The position numbers and the translations under genes were made by a program. The notes below the pieces were generated by a model. That model did no database searches. It saw only the letters and a list, made by a program, of their open reading frames with translations, and was not told the DNA's origin. This document shows positions 35,848 to 48,862 of a DNA stretch of 64,000 nucleotides, piece after piece; position 1 is the stretch's first letter, and the number at the start of each line of letters is the position of its first letter. Location of the stretch: assembly GCA_026214975.1 (NCBI GenBank), contig CM047813.1:33169078-33233077 (forward strand), written 5' to 3'. The DNA comes from Gentiana macrophylla (lineage: Eukaryota > Streptophyta > Magnoliopsida > Gentianales > Gentianaceae).

Positions 35848-37661
35848 TGTTAGGTGTAGTGCCCGAAAGACAATTATGTAATTGTTTTAGGACATAATTA
35901 ATAATTCATCTTATTATATGCATTAATGTTCATAATTAAGACACTACTGAAAACCCTAAGTACCTCGTTAATGTAATCACATAACTTAGTGTATGACTAT
36001 ACACAAGAGGATTGAGTTAGTGAGATGTACTTAAAATTAACTTACTCCGTAGCGTTGATTAACCTGAGTACGGGTCTCATGATTAATATGCTAATAATGT
36101 GCCCAGAACACTTTATGGTGTGACAGTCTTACCCGGACTGTCGGTAATAGGGTACCTAGTGGGGCATTTATATATGATGATAATCATATAGGGCTGGACC
36201 AATTTGATTTGAGTTCTTGATATAATTCCGTAATCGAGAAGTCTTATCGAATCACAAGATGATCATATATGGATTAATCTCAATCCTGAGGTGATCACAT
36301 ACGACTGCTTAGACTAGGGTAGGGTTTGATGTGTTAGTAAGGATCACTTCGTAGTATGAGGCCCAACACTTCTCGTTGGCTCTATTCTGGAATGAGTGAG
36401 TAGTCTGTGCTAACACAGATATGGAATCTATTCCTTCCCTCGGGAAGTAGACATCTGATTCCACTTATTTGTTAGCCCTAAGAAAATGATCGATCCCGGG
36501 AGTTCATGTTAGGCTAATTAGCTACTAGTCCGGTATGTGAACTAATTGATCACTAGGGGGTTAATGGTAAATAAGGATAAGACGTTTCGAGAAGGGTTTA
36601 CACAAATATCCCGACTCGAAATGAACAGTTTATGGAGGATTTATCCGTATGTAATAATTATATCAGTGGACGCTTATCAACTCATGGTTGAGTGTAAGTT
36701 ATCTATATTTGGCAGAGTTCAGTTTCGGGTTTATGGTGGTGTAATCCCGGAATTAATAGATTGAATATTATTGTTCGATCGACGGATAATATTATTTAAT
36801 TTATTATAATTTATCGAATATGGGTCCATGGTCCCCGACGTGGTTCCTAATATAACAAATAGGTTTTCTCGTCGTTTCACCACAATTATAATATTAAATA
36901 GTTGGATTGGACTATTTAATTGATATGTGGATTAATTGTTTAGTTGGACTAGATAATTAAATACATGAAAAAGAAATTTTTCGTGGACTCGGCCCAAAAT
37001 AATGAAACATGCGTGTGACCTAAATTTGTTTTAGGGTGGGGCACATTTTTTAATTGCTATTTATTAGGAAATTAGTTTTCTTAATAAATAATAAGACATG
37101 TGATTAAATTATTTATGTGTTAAATAATTTAAGGAAAAGAAAATCTTTTGTATATCCTTATTAATTTGGGAATATTCTAGATTTATCTTTTTAGGGAAAA
37201 TGATTAATTTGATTGATTTTGTATTAATTAAATAATCCTTGGAGGACAAGAATTACTCTCCTATATAAAAAGAATTCTCCCAAGCCTTTTATCAATCACA
37301 ATTTCCGAAATATTGGAAGGAACAAGGCTTAGAATTTTCGGCCTTGGTTCCTTTGGGTTTGAGTTTTAGAAAAACTTCGGGTTTTTCTAAGGTAGCATAT
37401 CGAGGAGGTCAAGCGGCTTGAATCACCATCCACTTGGTGTTGCTTGGAGATACACGTCGGAAGGCGGTGGCTTCTTTTGTTGGATCTTGGATCTCGGATT
37501 TTTCTAGACGTTTATTCACAATAAACCGGTAAGCAATCTGAACCCCCTCGTAGGTTTAGATCTATTTATTTATGTATTTTGGTTGTTAGATCTAGATCTT
37601 GTAGTTTCCGCTGCGTAATCGGGTGGATCTTTGATCCATTTGGCGATATTACATCCTACGA
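35848..37661 (+). repeat. LTR of family A, copy 3 (3' LTR)
   Basis: 1814 bp, TGTTAGG to CCTACGA. Closest to copy 1 at 2280-4082, with which it shares the long duplication. Followed at 37663 by TGGTATCAGAGC, a PBS. Confidence 0.9.
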
Positions 37662-37662
37662 G

Positions 37663-39214
37663 TGGTATCAGAGCATTTGATCTATCAATCAAAGTATGTA
37701 ATTTTAGATCTAAGGAGTGGAATATCATGTGTTTATTGCATTATTTTCTTTTTTTATGAATCAAAAATATCATGAATGTATGCCTTTGTGATTGTTGTGG
37801 TTGAAGAGATGGATTGGGGTTGGTACTGTTTACCCGTTGATCTATTTTGTAGCTTTTTTTGATTAGTATCAATTGAGCATAGGATGTGTAATTTATTTTA
37901 TGTCATGCGAAAAATTGTAAAGGTAATACCTTTTGTTTTTTTATTTGATCCGGGTTCGAGATGACGAAGATCATCGTGTTGAAGATCATCAAGAAGGTAA
38001 TAACCGGAGGAGGCCGATTGTTTTATTTTATTTTATTTTTCCGGCAATTTGGTCTCGCAACGGAAAATTCTATCCTAGGGACTCAAGATTGTGAATCGCT
38101 TACGCGCAAAGATCTCTGACCACATAATTTCCACACACGGGCATCGTGTATTCCACCTCGTGAAATGTGTGGTCCAGATCTCGCCACGTAAGCGATTCCC
38201 TACTGTGAAATCCTCTGATAAGAAACGACTCGGCAACATCAACAATTTTTTTGACACCTGATGCGGCAACAAATTTTTTTGATAACATGGTTTTAACCTT
38301 GACCTAAAGGTCAAAGCAATAAAAAATAAATAAATAAATAAATAAACTTTTGCTGAATACAAACAAAAAAAAAAATCCTATTTTTTTTGATAAGTTTTGC
38401 CGAGAAGCTTTATAAATTTTTTTAAAAAAAGTTATTTTTAAAAACATTTATTAATATTAATATATTTTAATATATTGGTATATTATGGCCTCATCTCTCG
38501 TCGCTTCGCTTAGTTGTCGTCACAAGATCGAAGGTTCGAGATCCTAAGTTTCAAGATCAAGATTCAAGATCGAGATTTGAAGACTTAGAATTAAATTTTA
38601 CTTTTCCTTAGAAAATAGGTTAGTCGAAGTGCAACGATCCATCTTGGTGTTTAATTTTTCCGTTTATTTTTTTGTGTATGATCGAAATTATGTGATAGAA
38701 CCGGAAAATTCTTATGGCGTACATCATATCATGATTCCACTCCAATGCATACATGTAGCTAGTTTATTTCGATAAATTAGGCATGTATAACTCGTATAAT
38801 TAGTTTAATGGCTTATTTAATTAATATGTGGTAGTTAATAAATAAGTAACTAATTATAAAACCGAGGAACCGGGTTTTGTCAATCGTTACGATTTTAGTG
38901 ATGGATTCTCGGTGAATCCCACTTAGATAAATCGTTGAGTTTTCGGTGAACCCACCTTAAACAGAAACGAGATTACGCTTTGGTTGACAACATAGAAATC
39001 GGAAAATCTTAGTACACGGGTTTGAAAATGGTCTAACCATGGTTGGGCAAGTTCAACCGAGCCTCGGCTCAATCGACTCCCCTCCACGTGTGATGTACGT
39101 TCAGTAGTTCGACAAGACTTAGCATAGCCGATAAGCCTTCGGGCTAAATGGGGCTTCTCTTGCCGGATTGGCCTGAATCATCACATATATGTTCCAATGA
39201 ATAAGGCGGCGTAG
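37663..39214 (+). mobile_element. Family A PBS and leader fragment after the 3' LTR
   Basis: A second leader downstream of the 3' LTR that breaks off at the same joint as 5656. The open frames on the minus strand at 38075-38362 have counterparts in the other copy but no protein similarity I can name. Confidence 0.75.
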
Positions 39215-39993
39215 AAGCTGCTGGTTGGTCTATTTAATGTATCACGAATATTATTTATTCGATAAATAATATGTAAAATAGAAAATACATTTTCTATTAT
39301 CCCATGACATAAATGGTGCCACATGTGAAAATTGGGAGAAGAATTTTTCCTGAATTATATCACATTTGTAATTAATTATTTATTTGCTAAATAATTAATT
39401 GGTAAAATAAGAGATTGATTTTCTAATGATTTTATCTCATTTATGGTGATTTTCTCTTATTTATGGAAAATATCTTTTCTTTGGGAAAAAGATAATTGTC
39501 ATGTGAAAGGATATCTTCTCTTTCGATTATTTTAGTATATAAAGAGAGTTTAAAATGAATAAACACAACACATTTGCGCCACTTTTCGAGAAAAATGAGA
39601 GAAAATCAGTTCTTGTCCTAGCCATTTGAGAGTTGAGCATATTCGAGGAGGCTCCGCTACGAGGATCGACGTCCACCGATCGTTGATTGGAGATACAACT
39701 CGGAAGGCTCGCGCTTTCTCTTCTTTTGGGTAAATCTTCAACCTTCTTGTAGTGTAGATTAATTTATTATGCGAATCGTATCGTGGTAAAATAGTAAACG
39801 AATTTATTTCGTTGCTTCCGTTGTGCATGATCAAGTGTCTCGATTGGTTACGTGAATCGATCCGATGATCGACAAAAGGAAAAAATTGTTCCGGCAATTA
39901 CGGGGCCCTCACGCAATTGCGAGCACCGGGAATTTTTTCCATATCCGTTTTTCCCCGTGTGTTGGATCCTGAGTCGGGTTTTGTATATCCGCG
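39215..39993 (+). repeat. 3' portion of the family B 5' LTR
   Basis: Resumes the B LTR at the equivalent of about 48060 and ends at 39993 before TGGTATC. About 220 bp of LTR between the point where A entered (28421) and this point are missing. Confidence 0.82.
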
Positions 39994-40897
39994 TGGTATC
40001 GAGAGCGGGTTAAAGCGAATTTGCGATTTTGATAGATTGAGGTTATTCTCAAGTTCCGTCGATTTGTTGTAATCCCGCTTTTCCGGGCATAGGAAATTGT
40101 GTAAGTTGTTGTAACTTTTATTTCTTAGAGATATTTTCGTTTTAGCGCTTTGCTTTATTGCTTTCCATTCGAGCACATCTGATAAAGACACGCCAATCAC
40201 AATGTCATTTTGCAAGAAAAGACTCAAAATATCCTATGTGGCAACTAGGTTGCATTACATCCTCATTCCTCTCCCCCCAATCTTTTCCACAATAGACTCG
40301 GTTCATATCTTCATCACCACCATTGTTTCAGTGGGTCTGCTCAAATATATTTGGACTAAAAATTCAGCAGCCACTATTAATTAACGGAAATTTTGGGTGG
40401 ACTTTCAGGCGTTATTTCGATTATTATATTAAAATTGTTGTGGATATGCTAGTGGGTATAACCACTATTATGTTCATGAATATAACCATTGAAAATGACT
40501 ATTTTCAACCTATCAGAAATTTGTATTTGACCATGGCATTGTACTTTCCAAAAAGTTGCTATCCACAATAACATTTTTTAACCTATTGCATATGCTCTTA
40601 TCTTCAATGAGCAACTCAGTGGTCCAGGGACACAGTAATGGAGCGGTACGTCAACTGTTCGTAACACCTCTGATGCAATTTTATTCAAATTTAATTCAAA
40701 ATCCTTTTTTAAGGAAGAATGTTCAAGAAATAGGATTCAAACCCATGTCCTTCAAGTGAAAGGTGAAAGCGTTGACCAACTTGGCTATGAAGCTGATTGT
40801 TCATGATGTTGATGGGCGAATTAACATAGTAGCAGTTTTTGTATTCTTTCAATTAGAAATTAGTAAACCCATCTTAGATTGGGATTAGGAATCTTTC
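39994..40897 (+). mobile_element. Family B PBS and leader
   Basis: PBS TGGTATCGAGAG is damaged. The leader matches 6441-7103 up to 40647. On the minus strand at about 40730-40787, a TAGCCAAGTTGGTCAACG (box A-like) and GGGTTTGAATCC (box B-like) resemble a tRNA-derived promoter. It is not a foldable intact tRNA, so no tRNA gene is called. Confidence 0.6.
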
Positions 40898-40924
40898 AAA
40901 AAAAAAAAAAAAAAAAAAAAAAAA
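40898..40924. repeat. Poly-A run, 27 bases
   Basis: An uninterrupted A tract. It could be the tail of a small retroposed insert in the B leader, since 40925-41190 again aligns to the A leader. Confidence 0.9.
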
Positions 40925-41190
40925 GGGTTTAGGACTTTTTCTTTATAATAGTTAAATAGGGGTATCAACGGTCAATCTCAGTGGTTTACTTTTACGCATT
41001 TATTTTCTTGGATATTTATTTATGCGATATAACTCATTATACACGTCACGCCACATATACTCATCTAATTCCACTTAAAGATACGTATGCATATATGTAG
41101 ATAATTAATTTTGGCATTAATTAGGCATGTATGAACACGTGATTTGTTTAGAATAATTTGGGTAATTAATTAAATTAATTGAACAAACAA
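40925..41190 (+). mobile_element. Continuation of the B leader, homologous to the A leader
   Basis: Diverged match to 31000-31210 and 5040-5270 (GGTATCAACG...CCA; TAGGCATGTATGAACACGTG). Confidence 0.55.
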
Positions 41191-41264
41191 AATTTTATTT
41201 GGACATAAAATTCATATGATAAAAATAAAATTTATAGGTTTTTGTCCAAAAGGACAAACTACAT

Positions 41265-42545
41265 CATTTGTTAGGCTACAAGAACATGGATGATTAGAAA
41301 TGACAAAACTTAATTAAACTTACCAAAATACCCTTTTTCACATTAACCTATTTCTATTTAACAACATATCATAAAAATAAATTGCTCTGCAAACGTCCCT
41401 CGTTCAAAGCACCCCCACCCCAAATCTCTCCGGCAATGGATTCTAGGGTTCGATTGAACCTCCACGGCAGCAGCTCCTCCATCAAAATCAACCCTAATTT
41501 CAACGTCTTCTCCACCTCATCAACAAGAATCTCACATGGTGAATCGGTGCTTTGAATGTCCGATTCTATCCTATTTCAGGGAAGTTTCGTTTGCCGGAAA
41601 TTGGAAATTGCAAACAGAAGCCGGGAACGAATTGGGACCAGACAATTGGACGGAAATTGGAAGGAAAAAAATTCAAATCAGGAGCAGGAAGCGGCGGAAA
41701 TTGAGGGCTATGTGCGATTCAGGGCGGTTGGAAGCTTCGATTCAGCCTTGCATTCACCCGAGGATAATCTTTGGCAATAAATGTGGAGAAGATGAACTTC
41801 TTTTGTTTTTTCATTGTGTTTGAAGCGGCCGATCGATGCTTCGATGGCCTGATTCAGGATAATCATCCGACTCTAATGTCGCAAAACACAATGGGGCGAG
41901 GTTTGTTGGGTCAATTGAATTGACAAGGGAACCACCGGAGGTGCAAGTGTACTGAGCCGGCGGAGGAGACAAGGCCGCCGGAGAAGAAACACGCATATGG
42001 AGGCTGTTTTTTTTTTGTTGAGAAAGTTTAGGGTTTAGGGTTGTTACTGTTACGTTATTACATTTTTTGGGCGGTTACTACTTATTTATGGGATGTTACG
42101 ACTTGTTTATGGGATGTTACTACTTGTTTATGGGATGTTACGACTTGCTTACGGGATGTTACTACTTGTTTATTGGTCGTTACTATTTTTTACTGGTATT
42201 ATTACTACTTGTTTTTAGTCATTATTATTCTTTTTGTTTAGTCATTTATTATTTTTCCATTGGATGTTACGACATTTTATGTGCTGTTACTATTTGTTTC
42301 TTGGCTGTTACGACATTTTATGGGCTGTTACTAATTGTTTTTAGGATGTTACTATTTTTTCATTGGATTTTATGACATTTTATGGATTGTTACTACTTGT
42401 TCCTTGACTATTACTATTAAAATTATAAAGGGGCATTTTTGTCACTATATTAGCAATTTATTCTTACTAATCTCTGATTTTGAAATTTGTCTTTCTGGAT
42501 CCATTTATCATTTTTTTTGTCCTTGTAGCCCCTTCCCCCTAAAAT
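41265..42545. mobile_element. Candidate non-autonomous DNA element with captured GC-richer sequence
   Basis: The left side reads TTAGGCTACAAGAACATGG. The right side, inverted, reads GGGGCTACAAGGACAAAAAA, and the following TGACAAAA...ATACCC / TGACAAAAATGCCCC also pair. The inside differs in composition. 41437-41556 opens MDSRVRLNLHGSSSS, like the 5' end of a plant gene, and stops after 39 codons. Mutator-like capture is possible. No target duplication is seen. Confidence 0.45.
42048..42420. repeat. 21-bp minisatellite
   Basis: Unit GTTAC(T/G)ACTTGTTTATGGGAT. The first six units (42075-42185) are clean and the rest are degenerate. Because 21 is a multiple of three, the frames through it encode DVTTCLW-type repeats. 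This is a by-product, not a gene. Confidence 0.85.
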
Positions 42546-42639
42546 TTACTGGGTAAATTTGATTTTTGGATCTTAAATCCTTCGGGGATTTAATTGTGTG
42601 GGGGCTACTTAAATGGTATTTTGATGATCGAAAATTTGG

Positions 42640-44559
42640 AAAATCGTGAAAAGATGGGACACTAACTAGACGGTATTTGGAATCGATAAGTTGGTAATTG
42701 CTTTTCATGATTTATTGTTTTCGGATTATTGCAAAAAATAATAATCTAAGATCCTAAATTTTTATAATGACAAAAAATTAAGACTATAAAATTCATTGGT
42801 GAATTTTTGTTGTGTAGTGTCTATGAATTTTTGTTGTGTAGTGTCTACACAAGAGATTTCTATCGGAAAATTGGAAAATCATGAAAAATGTCACTAGTTA
42901 GACAATATTTGGAAACGATAAACTAGTGAGAGCTTTAAATTTGGTGATTTATTGTTTTTTGAATTATTGGGAAACTCATAAGTCTTAATATTATAAAATT
43001 CTTGGTGAATTTTAATTGTGCATTGTCTACACAAGGAATTTTTATAAATCCATAAAATTGGAAAATTATGAATATAGTGACACTAGTTAGACGGTATTTG
43101 GAACCGATGAACTAGTGGGAGGATTAAGTTACATGTTCATGATTTATTGTTTTTCGGAGTGTAAATAAATTTTTGAAAATCCTAATGAATCTACCTATTT
43201 TTCAAAATAATGAGTGGGAGCGGAGAAGGTGACAACCGACCCCACGGCCTCTACAGTTGACACAAGCACCGTGAGATAATGGTGACACCTCGTGCTGCTT
43301 TGATTTCGGCCCCCTACGGATGGCCTTCACTGCTATCAAAATTCAAGGCTTGGTCACCGAAAGAATAGGAGTTTGGGGACTCGTTGGGTCACTGACCTAC
43401 TCTACGGCGGGGTTTAAGATCTGAAACACTAGGTCACACTCACAAGGATATTTTTGGAAATATATTGGCTGAAAAAGGAAGGTAATCAACAATTAAATAG
43501 GAGATGTTTGATTCTCAATGGTTTAATTGTTGAGAGAGATTGTCTCAATTTAATCGTCACCTCTATGACCTACCCTACGGCGACACTATAGGAGTGAGAT
43601 TAAATCCTTGGAATGGTAGTATAAACTGTAAGCATTAAATCACGTTTATAATTCCTAAAATTTTTTCTTTGTTGTGGTGTATGATTTGATTTATTTGTCT
43701 GCCACAATTTATTATTACAACTACATATCATCTCAATGTATCTAAACTGCTAAAATGATTATAAATGACTGATAATGACTTCGTAAACGTGGAAAAGTGA
43801 CAAGAACGTTGAACTCACTAATCAAGAATGCAATTAATTTTTTGATAGAGGATTCTCCTCTTGAGCCTTCAAACTTAAGTGACAATAATGTCACTGTTGT
43901 CACTCGTGTTGAATGAGAGACAAACAAAATTAGTTCAAAGATGACGAGAATGATTTGGTATCAATCTCACCAGACATCCCACAGTTCACGAGTAGTGGCT
44001 ACTCAAATAAACTGCTCATTCAAGGCTATTCCTTTCAAAGAAAGCCAAGTATAGGAAGGTAAATGTCTACAAGTGTAAGTCATCTAAACTAAACAAGTTA
44101 AATGCAAAACCGAAATATTAATAAAAGAAAACATACGACAAGGAAAGTGATTTCGGATCACTAAACTGTGAATCCTTAGAGACTTTATTGACCATGTATA
44201 AGACTCGAAGCTAAGTTCTTTTGTAACAACACGATAGCTTTGCATTCACGATGAAGAGTAGACAACGGGCAGTTATTTCAGCTGAGATAGTGGAAGTGAT
44301 ATAATGAAACAAATTTCGGATTTTAATCATTGAATATCACAGTAGTTTAATTTTTGTTTTCAGATTCGTTGAAACAAATGGATTGACTTTCACATCGATA
44401 TAATAGTTGCCTTAAAGAAAGTGAATATGACATTTGTAGTACGAATCCGGCACTCGGACTTTTGTCTGATAAAGTCAGAACCACTAAGTAATGTTGAAAT
44501 GGTATATGTAACACATCATAAATTTTTAAGGCAAATGATTTTCATATTAAGCTAAATGA
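42640..44559 (+). mobile_element. Family B internal region, gag side, decayed
   Basis: Contains three copies of the 41-bp motif and the CCCCACGGCCTCTAC landmark near 43240. It parallels 32500-33547 in element A. No readable gag or protease. Confidence 0.65.
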
Positions 44560-46900
44560 TTCTTCAGCATCTATTAATTAGTTCATATATCCTAAAGATA
44601 AAATCTGAAGACTGGCTAAAGGTGATTCATATCTCTCAGTCTAAGAATTCTATCTCAAAGGAAAAATGACTAAGTAACCTTTCAATTTGGAAAAGGTAAT
44701 AAAGCTAAAGAAGTGTCACAACTTGTTCATATTGACCTTCGAGGTCCTATGAAAGATACAAGCTAGTGGGAGCTTTTGAGTGGTTGACATTTTGTCTGAT
44801 GACTACTCGAAATGCTGATTAATTTATCTGAATATTTGGAGGAATATCTAAAATTACCAGAGAAGAGAGTATTCCATGCTCATCTATAGGCTAAAGCATA
44901 GTTTTTGGCACTGATGCTCGGTCTACCTCTGAGTGAAACGATTTCACTGAACCGATAAACCATGGATTCCCTTATGTAGTTATTGATATGCTACAATACA
45001 CAGCTTAACTCAATTAAGATATTGTCTGTAAAATAACAGTTTGCATGATAATGTGAAACCGAGAAGTCTACCTAGAAGATGCTCATGAAATTGTGGATAA
45101 GGAATGAAGTAAATTTACTCCACTTCCACAAATAGAGGCATTTAGCATTAGTGCTTGAAGGTAGGACTGGGGATTTTGCATACGCCTACAGATGGTGACT
45201 GTTCGTAAAAAATCTTAATGCGATGAGTGAAGGTTGGTTATAAAATTCTAAAGATCGGAAAGTGACGGTTTGACTGTCACAGCATTTCTATAAGAATGTA
45301 TAAATAACAACCTTGAAGTAACGTTACTCAAGGAGTTACTGTCAAATTTAATCAGACCACAACCAACATTGGTTGTTGGCGGTTACACTGATAAATACTA
45401 CTATATCAGATCAGAATATCAATCCACCGAAATGCAGTGGGAGAATGGTTTAACCATTGACCCACTGAGATTATGCAGACCTTACAGTCAGCTGGGGGTG
45501 ATCGATCAACTATGATCTTTTGGAAGGGCTGTATAGGATTCTGATAAAAGGAGGTTGGTTTAAAGCCATTTACATGTAAATGGAGTTTTGGTACTCCAGT
45601 TCTTTTCACACTTTTGTACAACCTCCTGAGGGTATCAGGCCCAATGGGAGAAATTGGATCTACATGAAAAGAGCTGAAGGAATGGGAAAGTTTATCTTTC
45701 AAAGCAAAGCCAAGTGGTTCAGGGGTGATTCCTTGAGAAGTAGAGAGTTAACCAGGGGTGATACCCTGAAACTCTCTCACCATCCAGCCTTGATTGACTC
45801 ATTGGAAAGCAGAAAGGTTACTAGGGTGATGCCCTGAAACTTTCTTGTCATACAACGGAGCTTCAATTCATTTGGAACGGAAATGTTTATAGCTCAAAGC
45901 CAATGGCAGATTGACTGCTTATGCTTATATCCTTTGGTGGATTAAACCAACTCTCTAGATTATTAAAAGTCACATGTTTTAAATATGTGGGCTTGACCAG
46001 AATATTGATGAGTCCTTCATAGACAGAGTATCAATATTGGTAAAGTGGGGAATAGTAGCATTGATAAAGGTAACACTACAACAGTTGTGAACAATATGGG
46101 AGTGTTATCTAAAGTCAGGAACTGACGAGACAAAGCTTCTCTGAATTAGAAAAGTGGACTATATTTTTAGAATTTGATTCGGTCGAATTCGTGAGAATAA
46201 GTTGTTGGCAGAATCCCATCCATCTTATTGGATAAGATGATAATGCATTTTCGTATGCAAGATTCAATGAGAGGTTTCCTACCAACCCCTCATGGAATAA
46301 TTCTTTACATCTATGGATATAGAGAAAATGGGATAAATTCTCTGGTGTATAGAGAAAGTCGGGTTATCAAAAGTCAATTACAGTCGAATCTTGGATTCGA
46401 GCATTAGATAGCGGTATAGTACATCCTCAAGTATCTTCGGTGAACGAGGAATTATATGCTTGTGTGTTCGGGTGTAAACCTGAGTATTGTTGACTACATT
46501 GATTCTAACTTTCAGTCAGATCAAGGATGATCGTTAATCGATCTCGGGCTCAGTGTTTACTCTTTCAGATGCAGCTATAGTCTAGAGCAATCTAGCACCG
46601 CCAATTCGAATTTGTTAGTCGAATTACATAGCAACGGTGCAGCTAAAGAGGCAGTATGGCTTGAGAAGTTCTTTCTTGGATATGGAAGTAATTCCATGTC
46701 TTGACAAGCCGATACCACTTCAATGTGAAAACAGTGGAGAGGTAGCTTATGCAAAGGATCTTCACGGTCATAAGAGGTCAAAAGCACATTGAGAGAAAGT
46801 ACCACCTGATCAGACAGACTGTGCAAAGAGGCGACGTTTTGATCCTAACCTAGCAGATCAGTTTACTAAGACGCATGGCATTTAATGTCACTGATAAGCG
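44560..46900 (+). pseudogene. Family B pol remnant (INT-RT-RNase H)
   Basis: The integrase start is near 44660-44760 (KMTK; IDLRGPM). RT at about 45620-45760 reads RPNGRNWIYMKRAEGMGKF, equal to the conserved G.KP.G.KW.YK...DGK block. 46735-46830 reads VAYAKDLHGHKRSKAH and, in the next frame, ERKYHLIRQTVQRGDV, the conserved Copia C-terminus after RNase H. Frameshifts and stops are frequent. Confidence 0.85.
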
Positions 46901-46947
46901 CTTGATGGATATGGAATTTAGAGATATGTCTCATCTGCTTTAGACCA

Positions 46948-47025
46948 AGTGGGAGAATGTTGTGAATAGGATATAGGTGTGCTCTAAAAACAATTGTTGC
47001 TTGTCTTTACAGGCAAGTGGGAGAT
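46948..47025 (+). other. Paired polypurine tracts before the B 3' LTR
   Basis: AAGTGGGAGAATGTTG at about 46948-46964 and GCAAGTGGGAGATTGTTG ending at the LTR (about 47013-47030). The two PPT-like tracts lie about 65 bp apart, and both elements A and B have this layout. Confidence 0.75.
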
Positions 47026-48862
47026 TGTTGGAAGCAGTGCCCGAAAGACAATTTCTGTAATTGTTTTTATAATTAATAAATGACAGCTTTATTATCATCT
47101 TATTATTTGCTTCGTGCTCGTAAGTAATACACTGCTGAATACCCCAAGTTGTAACATAGTAGCCATATAACTTAGTGTGCGTCACGCGTTAGGATTAAAT
47201 TTATGGTGATACACTTGAACTCTTAGTCCGTGGTGAACTTAATCAAAGTGTGAAGTCTATTGATTAAACCACCATTAATGCGCCTAGAACACTTTATGGT
47301 GTGACCGTCTTATCCGTACCGTCGATATTTGTTGTCTAGGTGAGGCATTTATATGTGATTTAGTCATATAAGACTGGACTGATTTAATCGGCACTTCTCA
47401 TATAATTGTGTGATTGAGAAATCACATTAAATCACAAGATTATCACATATGGATTAACCTTAATCCTGAAGTGATTGCAGACTACTGCTTGTTTCAAGAT
47501 AGGGTTTGATGTGTTCGTTAAGGATTTCTAAGAGGCGCGGTCCGAATCACTTTCACGTTGGCACTATTCTGGAATGAGTGAAGAGTGTGTGTTTCACCGA
47601 TACAGAATACATTCCTTCCTGTGGGAAGTAGAAAGACAAACCCTTTATTTGTTAATCCTAGAAACTAATCGATCGGCCGAGTTCGTATTGGTATGAACTA
47701 ATTGATCACTAGTTGGTTAATGGTAAATAAGGATAAGATGTAATGAAGAAGCTTTACGGAAACATTCCCACTTCATTACAGATAGTCTATGGAGGGTTAG
47801 TCTATATGTAATGATTATAACAATGAACACTTATTGACTCGACACTTTGAGAATAAGTTATATTTATAATCGATAGAGTTCAGTTTCGGATTTATTGTGG
47901 CGTAATTCCGGAATTAATAAGTTGAATAGATATGTCCTGTTCGATGAACATTTTATTCAATTTATTGTAGCTACTAGTTAAAGGGACATGGTCCCCGGGT
48001 TGGCTCCTAACACGCGAGTGAATTTTCGTATTGTAGAACCTCGAGAATAAATTAAATAGTTGGCCTATTTAATGAATGTGCGAATATTATTTATTTGGTA
48101 AATAATATGTAAAATAGAAAAGACATTTTCTATTATCCCATGACATAAATGGCGCCACGTGGGGGAAAATTGGGAGAAGAAATTTCCCCGAATTATATCA
48201 CATGTGTAATTAATTATTATTTGTGAAATAATTAATGGATAAAATAAGAGATTGATTCTTTAATGATTATCTCATTTATGGTGATTATCTCTTATTTGTG
48301 GAAAATATATTTTTCTTTGGGAAAAAGATAATTGTCTTGTGAAAGGGATAACTATCTCTTGCTCGGTTATTTTCCTGTATAAAGATAGTTCCCCCAACAC
48401 AATAGAAACCACACATCTGCGACACTTTTCAGAAAAAATGAGAGATATATCAGTTTCTTGTCCTAGCCATTGAGAGAAGAAAAACCTAGGGTTTTTTTAG
48501 CATATTCGAGGAGGCTCCGTTACGAGGATCGACGTCCACCAGTCGCCGATTGGAGATACAACTCGGAAGACTGTGGCTTCTCTTCTGTTGGGTAAATTTC
48601 CAACTTTCTTGTAGTGTAGATTAATTTATTATGCGAATCTTATCGTGGTAAAATTGTTAACGGATTTAATTCATTGCTTACGTTGTGCATGATCGAGTGT
48701 CCCGACCGGTGCTGTGAATCAGATCTGACGATCTGAAGAAAATGAGAAAATTGCTCCGGCAATTGTGAGGACCCTCCCCACAATTGCGAGCACCAGGAAT
48801 TTTATCCGGATCCGGTTTTTCTTGTGTTTCGGATCCTGATTCCGGTTTCTGTATATCCAGCG
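47026..48862 (+). repeat. Family B 3' LTR, complete, 1837 bp
   Basis: TGTTGG to CCAGCG, followed by the target duplication GGGAG. It is the reference copy for the other B fragments. Homologous at the start to LTR A (both read GAA/TAG..GTGCCCGAAAGACAATT), so A and B are sister families. Confidence 0.9.

Larger units (their letters stand above)
28422..37661 (+). mobile_element. Copia family A element, structurally complete, 9.24 kb
   Basis: LTR 28422-30235, PBS at 30237, internal region, paired PPT and LTR 35848-37661. It is inserted inside the B LTR. The left flank is GACTC, but no matching target duplication follows, because after the 3' LTR the sequence continues into a second PBS and leader (to 39214). 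This is a tandem-like arrangement left by recombination. Confidence 0.87.
26612..48862 (+). mobile_element. Copia family B element with nested insertions (22.25 kb)
   Basis: Bounded by TGTTGG (26612) and CCAGCG (48862), imperfect inverses. It is flanked by the target duplication GGGAG at 26607-26611 and 48863-48867, which splits the Gypsy gag in frame. It contains a composite 5' LTR, the nested element A, a leader, a decayed pol, a paired PPT and a complete 3' LTR. LTR length, PBS and PPT fit the Angela/Tork part of Copia, an inference from structure. Confidence 0.85.

Noticed and set aside
40730..40787. tRNA gene on the minus strand
   Set aside because: Only box A- and box B-like words are present. 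No acceptor stem or anticodon arm pairs convincingly.
42041..42375. Repetitive open frames (DVTTCLW repeats)
   Set aside because: They are translations of a 21-bp minisatellite, which stays open in several frames.
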